A stretch of 13,130 nt of DNA, from positions 1 to 13,130 of the forward strand of contig CAZRJL010000026.1 in assembly GCA_964600645.1 (NCBI GenBank), given 5' to 3'. The position numbers were made by a program, and so were the translations under genes. How positions within the stretch are numbered: position 1 is the first letter of the stretch; each line of letters starts with the position of its first letter. Below are positions 1 through 9,200 of the stretch, one piece after another. This DNA is from UBA12151 sp964600645. GTDB lineage: Bacteria; Patescibacteriota; Minisyncoccia; Moranbacterales; UBA9337. The notes under the pieces were generated by a model. The model was given only the letters and a program-made list of their open reading frames with translations. It had not been told where the DNA came from and did not search any database.

Positions 1-206
1 TGTGTTGGGTGTGTTTGGGTGTTTTTGGTAGGACTTTTACTTCCTTCCACTCATCTTCATTTTTTTTAGTTTCATTTCTGCATATCATCACTATTTTAAT
101 CATCCTCATCCCTATTCAAAAAAACCGTTTTTTTATCGTCCCCGCTCTACTCTCGGCCATATTTTTGCATTATTTATACAACCATGGCGTCTTGCTGATT
201 TTTTGA
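1..206 (+). CDS. C-terminal tail of a hydrophobic membrane protein (partial)
   Basis: The frame is open from the left window edge to a TGA at 204-206, so only the last ~68 residues of a possible plus-strand gene are visible. They contain two strongly hydrophobic stretches, around FFLVSFLHIITILIILIPI and FFIVPALLSAIFLHYLYN, joined by a short basic loop (QKNR), as in the last two helices of a multi-pass membrane protein. The HYLYN segment in the final helix faintly recalls the histidine motif of PrsW-type membrane proteases, but this is far too weak to name the gene. It converges on the giant gene with 27 bases between the two stops. A GTG at 9 is a formal start with no convincing ribosome site, so a fragment is more likely than a complete small protein. 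It could also be a chance open frame in T-rich DNA. Confidence 0.4.
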   Translation, partial: CWVCLGVFGRTFTSFHSSSFFLVSFLHIITILIILIPIQKNRFFIVPALLSAIFLHYLYNHGVLLIF

Positions 207-233
207 TTAAAAAGAATTTGAAAAAGCCCGCAA

Positions 234-3200
234 TCATTCGTTTTTATTTTTTATTTCCAGATATTCTCCCAAAACCCAGCCTTTTTGATCATTATTCAGC
301 GCAACCCTATACCAAGCATTTTTAACTTCCAACACTGAATAATCTTCCCCTGGATAAACTTGAGAAATTATCTTGCCCGTATAAGCGGGTTCCTCATACA
401 CATTTACAAAATCCAAACTTGTCTGTCTTACAACCACAACACTACCATCCTCCAAGGATGTATTTCCATTACCAATATCGGAATTTTCCGAAAAATCAAC
501 ATTTTCCGCCTTCACATATTCACCGATAACCCACCCGCTAACACCATCTTTTGTTGTGATTTTATACCAATTGTTTTTAACCTCAAAGAAAACATACTCT
601 TCTTCCGGATAAATTTTCGCCACCGATGCACTCCCGATTGAAGCATCCTCTCTGACGTTCAACCATCCGGTCGGCGTATTTTTAACGGTTAAAATATTTT
701 CATTCGAATTTCCTTTTATATCTTTATCGTTATCCTCTTTCAATCCGGACTGAACCAGCTCGACATATTCGCCAATAACCCACCCCTTTTTATCATTTTC
801 CAATAGAATATTGTACCACCCGTCCCTTTTCTCCGCATATTCATACTCTTCCGTTGGATAAACCTTAGCAACAACGCTTCCGGCCTTGGATGGTTCGCTT
901 CTCACATTCAACCAGCCTACTTCCGTATTTTTTATTTTTATTTTTTCTCCTTCGAAATTACCGCTTATTGACGCATCTTGAATTTCTTGATTAAACTTTG
1001 CATTTTTTTGAGCAACTTCATCTATTGAATTAACAGCTTCCGCTATTTTTCTTTCCTTTTCGTCAACATTCTCCTCGGCGACATATTCATGTGATTTATT
1101 CTCGGACAATAACTCCAAAACACTCATTTCTTCTTTTTTGTAGACACCACCTTTATCTTTCCAATATTTCCAAATTAAAACTCCACCGAATAAAACAATA
1201 GCGATAATAATAAGTATGGCAACTTTTCGGTTAAATATTGAAAATATCCTCTTGCTCAATGAAATCAATAAATTCAATATCATCCTGAAAGGATAAATCA
1301 TCCTGCTGATAATCTTTCCCGCCCATACAAATACAATAATGAAAATTTTCCATGGCGACGGAGTCGGCAATTTGGCGTCATCTATCTTTTCTTCAATCTG
1401 AACATGGACACTATCTAATCCTTGAGAAGAATACTCTTCCGGATTTCCAAAATATTCCAGTTCTTCAAAATCCTTATTATTTTCGGAAATAATTCTCTTT
1501 CTCCAAAGGGCATAATAGAAAAATCCGAGCGCTCCCATACCGAAAATTAAAATAAGGACGATTCCCCATGTAGCAAATGTTTGCATACCTCCAATCGAAG
1601 CCAGGAAGTTTTTTCCCGCTCCGGAATCAATCATCAGTCCTTGTATCGCCTTAATATTTTCATTAACCGCTTTCATTTCTTCCTGATTTTCCCGAAAAGC
1701 CAAAATGTGGTCTTGCGGTGTCGCATTACTGTCTTTTTGTTTTCTCATTACTCTGTCCAAGCGGGTGTTTATATCTGTTTTTAGAGTTATCGCCTGAGCG
1801 GTATAGGCGGTTTCTCCCAAAACTGAAACCATTTCTTCTGTCTGTTTTTTCAATGATTCGATTTCATCATTCGGGATTATCCAAACATCTTTTATTTCAA
1901 CCGATCTGACAACCGCCTCGCCGGCTTTCAAATTGACATCTGCTGTTACATAATATTGCTCTGTCGTGGCATCATAATTCAAAGACAAACCACCTTGATC
2001 TATTATATATTCCTGCTTAACTTCCTTGGGAAGGAATGCCTTGAAAGGAATTTTTTGATCGATTGAATCCGATGGGTTGGCGATAATAAACTTTATAATA
2101 ACCGACCCCCACTCCATCATTACTTTCACCACCGGTTGATTAACTGTTTGTTCCAAAAGCTGACGATTAACATCCGCTACTGCTTTAAGCTCTAATACCT
2201 TATTTTTCAAATAATCTATATCGCTTTTCTTAATTTCCAAAAGAGGAGCCAGTGAATCGGAATCCACCTTTCCAATCTGATCGGTAACATCTTTCAAGTC
2301 ATCGGAAACATCATTAACCGATGAAGATATATTTGAAGTTCTCGAATCAAGCGTCGCCAAGCTATTTTCCAACGAATCAACGTATGTCTTAATTGCCATA
2401 ATCTCATCATAGGCCACGGTTGATTTTCCGCTAAATCCGAGATCCATCTGAACATCCAAAAGTTTTTCATAGGAAGCCTGCACTTGGGTATATATAAGGT
2501 CTATCGTTCCTCCGGATCCCACCGAATCTTTCAAATCGACAATTTTTCCAAAAAGCGTTTCTTCATCCGCTCCGTCATCGGGATTTCCCACATAACTCTC
2601 CAGCGCATCGACATATCCAATAATATCTGCCGCAGTATAACTTCCCCATTTATTGAGAATATTATTGGTAACGGTTTGAATAGCGGAAACTCTGATGCCA
2701 GTATCTTCAACCGTTGTTTTAACACTGGCCAGATCCGTATCGATAGTGTCAATCTTACTATCGATTGTTCCGAGAGTTGAAGATATTGTATCTATTTTTC
2801 CTTCAATAATCGAGAGTGTCCCGTTAATAGCGGAAACATCTAAAGAAATATTGTTCACATCAGTGGAAATATCCGACAAAGTATTGGTGGTATTTGTCCT
2901 GAAAGTTGCTTCTGCTGACTCGTGAGTATTCAATGAGTCCTGAGAAGCGCGCGAAGAAACCGTAGTATCCACCCTAGAACTTATAACATCAACGTCCGTC
3001 CAATCGATTGTGTCCGTTTTCAATTTTATTCCGGTTACATCATCCCAATCGATTGTATCACTTTTTGTTTTTATCGCGTCAACATCAGTCCAATCAATCG
3101 TGTCCGTCCTAAGTTTGATGTCTCCCGAAGAAGTTATCAATCCCGTGATATCAGACCAATCTATGGAATCGGTTTTTGTTTTAATGGCGGAAATATTTCC

Positions 3201-6200
3201 CGTGCCGATTTCGGTAAGCAAGGTTGCTACATCGCCTTTTATATCCGTAATATCTCCCCAATTAATAGTATCGGTTTTCAATTTAATTTGAGTAATATCA
3301 TCCCAATCAATCGTGTCTGTTGAAGTTTTGATGGCGCCAATATCCGCCCAATTTATGGAATCGGTTTTAAGTTTTATCTCCCCGGAAGTCGAAATGAGTC
3401 CTGTAATATCACTCCAATCAATAGTATCTGTTGAGGTTTTAATGGCGGAAATATTTCCCGTGCCGATTTCCGAAAGAACAGTTGCCAAATCGGAAGCCAT
3501 AGCGTCAACACTAGCCTGAGAAGCGCGCGAAGATATTTCTTCATCGACATTAACAACTAAAAGTTCTCCAATAGAATCAATGGTGGTCAAACTAGAAGTC
3601 AAAACATCCCACACATCTTGAGCGGTAATATCATTGCCATAGGAAGTGAGCTCGCGCGTAGCATTTGCCCAGACAGAATTTGCAATCGCTGAAAGAGCTG
3701 GATTTTCAAGGCCGGTGATTGTACGCGTAGTATAAGTCCATACATCTTCCGCCGTAAGTGTTGAACCGCCAACTTCAGAAACTTTAGCATCTAAATTATC
3801 ACACACCAATTTTCCGACAGACCCGGAGGTATTGAGAATTGCGCAGGCTGTATCCCAAATATCCTGAGCGCCATCCGAAGTAACCCCGGTAATCGTCTTG
3901 TCAGCGTAAGCCCAAACATCGGATGCAGAAATATCATTCAACGCCGCGATATCCGATCTGATATTGGACACATCCTCATCAGTAGCCAGACTTCCGGAAT
4001 CCAAGGTTGCATCAGTTAAGGTTCTTGAAACATAAGCCCAAATTTCTGCCGCGGTAGCTCCGCCACCCGAACTGCTAGCAGAAGCTGTTGCGGAAATAAT
4101 GGCAAATCTATTATCATCAGACGGAGCAAAAGGCAATGCCGGATCAACCGTGATAGTTTTTGAAGCTCCGGCGTAATCGGAAATTCTTCTCACCACTCCT
4201 TTATTGGGACCTTCCGTAAAAGCTATCACTCCGTTATTATAAAAATCATCAGTTATGGATTCCAGATTAGTATCAAATTCGGTAACTGATGGAGATGGAT
4301 CGGATACGTTGGCGTATTGAGCCACCAAAGAATCGCCTAAAAGTTGTCCAAAAGATCCATCACTGTCGGAAAAACTGCTCCATTGCGCGTTCCACACTCC
4401 TTCAGCTGTCAATCCGGTTGAAAGCCAGGGCGATACCGGTTGACCGGCGGAATAAAAATCCAAAGTACCGGTATCCACACTACCGGACAAAACCGAAACG
4501 TCATCCAAATACAGATATGGTTCACTGTAAATAATATAGTCTCCGGTGGTAAGTGCGGAAAAAGTAGTAGATAAAAGATGCGGCACTATCATCCCCTTAA
4601 GATACAAAATTTTGTCGGTGTTTTTAACGATTTCAAAAATCTTGCCATTTACATCTCTTAATTTATATCCAACCCACTGATTTGGTGTCCAGGATTTATC
4701 ATTATCCTCCAAGAAAGCCGGCAGGTAATTTCCGGTAGCGTTGGAAATCAGTTCGCTGGTTCCGGAATCAGCGGTAACATAATCCAATTTGGTGGATATT
4801 TTGAGTTCCGCTAACGCCGACTCCGTCGGCGTACCGGAAACCACAAATTGCTGCCACTCATCCGGCAATGATTGCGCTGTCCAAGTTAAATTAGCACCAG
4901 ACATCCCCAATCCGGAGAGCGTTACTGTTGGCAAATTGGTCGAACCGTAGTTACTGTTTAAACGAATATATCCCGTTGCCGCCAGCGGTTTTCCGGCGAC
5001 ACCTACCAATTTTACTGGATATTCCAATGAAACGTCCGGATCGGTCGGCTCCATACGCCAACCATAACCGCCGGAAGTTCTTACGGTCGTATCAGTCAAG
5101 TTTGGACCACTAGTTCTCATTAATCCGAAAGTGGAAAAATTAACAATATCCTTTTCGTCATCTGAATAAGTAGCCCGAATATCCACTCCGGGAATAGTCT
5201 TGGTCAGATATTCATCGCCGATTCGATTCATATTGGAATAATCAGCCGTACCAAAAAGCGCCGGACTTAAAAGTTGCGTGTTTTCTCCGGTAAATTGCAA
5301 TAGCGACTCGGCTTCAAAAGTTCCGGTGTTAGGAGGAAGATTAATATCAGACTCATTCCAAAGACCGCGACCGAAAATGCTGTTTTTATCCACTACCGCC
5401 ACTGATGAATAAGATTGCGCCGCGCGAATTCCGGAACCGTATTCATTGGAAACGGTAGTTGCCGAATCGGAAACATGACCTTCGAAAATATTATCTTCCA
5501 TATCGACAAAAGCGTTTCCATACAAGCGAATTCCATTTGTATTGAGAGAAAAAATATTATCATTTATATCAACTTTCGCCACACCGGTTCCAAAGTTTAA
5601 AGCGCCGCTAGTTCCAAGCCCAGTAATACCATTATTATAAAATTCGCTATTTTGCACTGAATACAAACGTCCGGAATAAAAAGCGGCGGCGCCATTGGCT
5701 GCTGCCGGTGGAGCCGTCACATAAGCATTGCGGCAACCCATAAAAATCGAACCGTCAATGCCAACATTTTGCGAAGTTCCGGCATTATAACCATTTCCGA
5801 CATTAGCCGCGGCAAAGTGAGTAGTAACAAAATCAGCGCCAACATAATTTGTGCCTTGCGTTTTTCCTGAAACAGTATAAGCACGATCATAATAATTATA
5901 AAAAACTGAATTGGCGATCGTCTGCGACGGCTTGACCGCCAAAGAAGTAAAAGGATTGGTTACTATGGCAAAGTCAGTATATTGATTTTCTATAGAAACA
6001 TCGGAAAAATTTATCTCCCCCAATCCTGAAAGTCCGATCGTTCCCATTCCATAACCCATACCAGCATTGATCGGCGCTCCCATCGTAGCGCCATTTTGCG
6101 TTATCGGTTCCGGAGACCAAATATGAGTGCTACGTTTCAAATTTAAAACCGGAGAATAAGTTGGACTGGTTTCTGATTGGCGCGCCGCTTTGTGGTGATA

Positions 6201-9200
6201 TGTGAAATTATGACTCCATCCGGCAAGTGTTGCCAATGTTGCGTTTTCCTGATAACCGGAACCGAATTTTATTCTAGCGGATGGCGTATATTTTTCTCCG
6301 GTATTATCCACCCAAACTCTGGTGCGCGCCGGATAAGTGACAACTCTAATTCTTTCATTACCTGTGTCAGCGCCATTGGTAAAAATCATCGACGGCAAAC
6401 CAAAAGCATAATCTGCCATTATTGATCCTTCTTGCGGATTCATGGCTTGATCAAAACTGGCACGAAAAATATTAGTTCCAATATTACTATCCGCATCGTC
6501 GCATCCAGCTGTCTGAATATTCGTCCAAACTGAACTTGGCGCGGTAAAATCCCCCCAATTACAAGAACCGGAAGTATCAATCGCATCATCAAAAATCGCA
6601 AATTCATCAATAGAGCCGTCGAAAGGGGCATCGTATGTCCAAGCATTTCCGATGCGAATTATTCCGGCATTAGCGCCTCTTGTACCCACTACTGACGCTT
6701 GTCCAGAAGAGAAAGCGGTTCCATCCAGCCAGGCACGCTTAGTATTCAAAGTTTCATCCCAAGCTAAACGAAAATGATGCCACTGCCCAGCTGTCGCCGA
6801 AAAACTCTGCCGAAGTAAAGTTCCTTGTGCCGTTCCGGCAAAAACCGCCGCTTCCAAATAACCATCCGGCGTATGGCGAACGAGCAACCGGTCGGTATTT
6901 CCTTGATTAGCTTGATCAAACAAATACATTCCTTTGGGATGAGTAGAATAAGAAGGACTTCCGTCATAGTTAGTCTTGAACCAAAAATCAATCGTGCCAT
7001 TTTGTCGCGCTGTATTTGTTCCGCTTTGTCCTTCAATATTATACCGTGGCGTAATAGTGCTGGACGTCAAAGTGTAAGAAGGCCAAACCAAAACCGCGCT
7101 TCCATGCCCGTTATTGCCAATCCAAGAACCATTATTTCGCCGATAGTTATCTTGCAGTAAAAGCATTCGATCGCCGAATTTGGTGGCAGTCGGCGCTCCG
7201 GAAGGAATTGTAAGTCCGATTTCTCCGCCAGTTGATGAAAAAGCGCTTCCAGGCGTAGCGGCTCCCATCGTTCCGCTGGCGCTTCCAGTTACGTCATATT
7301 TTCCAGAACCCGGATCCCATTCAAAATCAATATTCTCATACACCGTATTAGTATCACTGGTAGTAATTGCCGAATTTCCAGAACCGGAAATTCCTTTATA
7401 ACTTTTAGTAGACGTGGAACTGATATAAATTTTATCGCCAATTTCCGGATTTTTCGTTCCATTCCATCCGCCTTTTTGTTTCAAGGTAAAATTCAAATAA
7501 TCACCGGCAAACGGCGTTCCGGGCGTTACTGTTCCCAAATCTCCGTTAATCGAACCTCTCAGCTTCCAGTTGCCGGTATTACTAAAAGTGTCCGCCAAGA
7601 CAACCGATCCGTCATCTACCGAAACATCATCAAAGTCGGCGATCATCGCGTCAGCAAAAAGACCAATTCTTCCAGTATTCCACAAACCCTGCGCGGCATT
7701 AGTGGTGTACGTCACATCCCAACTACCGGGTTCACCGGAACCATCCGCCCAAAATTTGGCGCTCAAAACAGTAGCAGCGCCTGTGCCGGAAACATTCGCC
7801 TTGATCCAAAACCAATTATTATCCGTAAAAGTTTTAGTAGTGTTGCCAAAAACCGTCCCCTCTGCGCCAAGAGCCATCGGATAAAGACCAATTCTTTGCA
7901 CTGTGCTGGTTTTTTCAATCAAAGCTCCATAGCCATTGCCATCCAAGCTGTTTCGCAAAACTATTCCGATTTTTCGAGAAGTGGCATCAGTTGCAGTTCT
8001 CATTCTCACCTTGGCCGTCACAGTATAATCATCCCAAGCGAAATCTCCATTGGAAATATGGAAATCAGCCGTAGCAGTATTTTGACTCAACATTCCGGTA
8101 CTATTAATGTGCCAAGTAAAGGGAGCGGCAGGAACAATCGGTACAATTTGCGTCCAACCCGGAGAATCTCCATATTCCAAAATATAGTTCTCGTTCGGAT
8201 TGAAACTCACTCCGGGAGTAATTTCGGAAATTTTAGCCTCCTGCACTCCGGAAGAAACATTAAAAAATCCGGATGACATTCTCTCTATTCCACTCATTCC
8301 GACAGGTGTCGTTTGATTGGTCGGAGAAGTTGTCCAAGAAGTAAAAGAAGAAATTCTTGCCCGTACCCAGAAAGCATTTATTCCGTTCACTGTGGTTTTA
8401 GCAGGCGCGCCATTAAGATTATCGGGAGTCCAAGCGATTATTTTTCTACCGGTGCCGGAAGTGAAAAAACTCGCCGGATCTGATGATTGCCATTGCCCTC
8501 CATTAAGTCTTGAAACCGTCGCCCCTTGCGCCACGGTATAACCGGAGGGAATCGGCTCGGAAAAAGTAAGCGTCGTCGCAGTCGGCGCAGATGTTCCTAG
8601 TCGGCGATAAATCGGATCGGAATCATTATCATCAATCATTACAATCTGATCCAAACCAAAAACCGTTCCGCCTTCGGCCAAGGTGGCAGTCAAGGAATTA
8701 TTCACTGTATCCACAGAAAGAGGTAGCACTACTCCGGTTCGAGAAGAATATTGATAGGCATCGCGCGGAAGGAAGGCTGTCCAGCCGACACCTGATTTGT
8801 AATATTCCCAGACATAATCCGCCGAAGCTGTCATTGTCGTTCCCAAATTAACTTCCAGAGCATACGGCATATTATCTCCCTGGTCTCCAAAATAAACCGC
8901 GTCATTCACTTCAGTATTAGCACCGTCATTGAAAATCGTCCAAGCGGAAGTATTGTTATAATTGGAAGAATAAAGCGGCGTTCCTCCATTGTAATTGGCA
9001 TTATAAATATTCGTCAGAGGAATCGTACCCACTTCCGCCACTTCCATATTGGGTGTCGGCAAAGCGTTTCGTCCTCCTGATCCGGTGTCAACTTTAGTCG
9101 CCGCTCCGGTCCATAGTGGCATCTGATTGGCATCATCGGATCCGCCCAATCCCGGAGAAGAAAAAATATTATCCGCCACTTGATTAGTGCCTCCGGCCAC

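Noticed and set aside
207..233. Terminator between the convergent genes
   Set aside because: No GC stem is present; only loose A and T runs occur.
2955..3470. CRISPR-like periodic repeats
   Set aside because: The period follows codons, the repeats diverge as protein sequence does, and there are no unique spacers.
7476..8276. 266-codon open frame on the plus strand
   Set aside because: It lies wholly opposite the lectin-like part of the giant gene, shows no domain, membrane segment or ribosome site, and reflects low stop frequency in the antisense of Thr/Ser/Asn-rich coding DNA.
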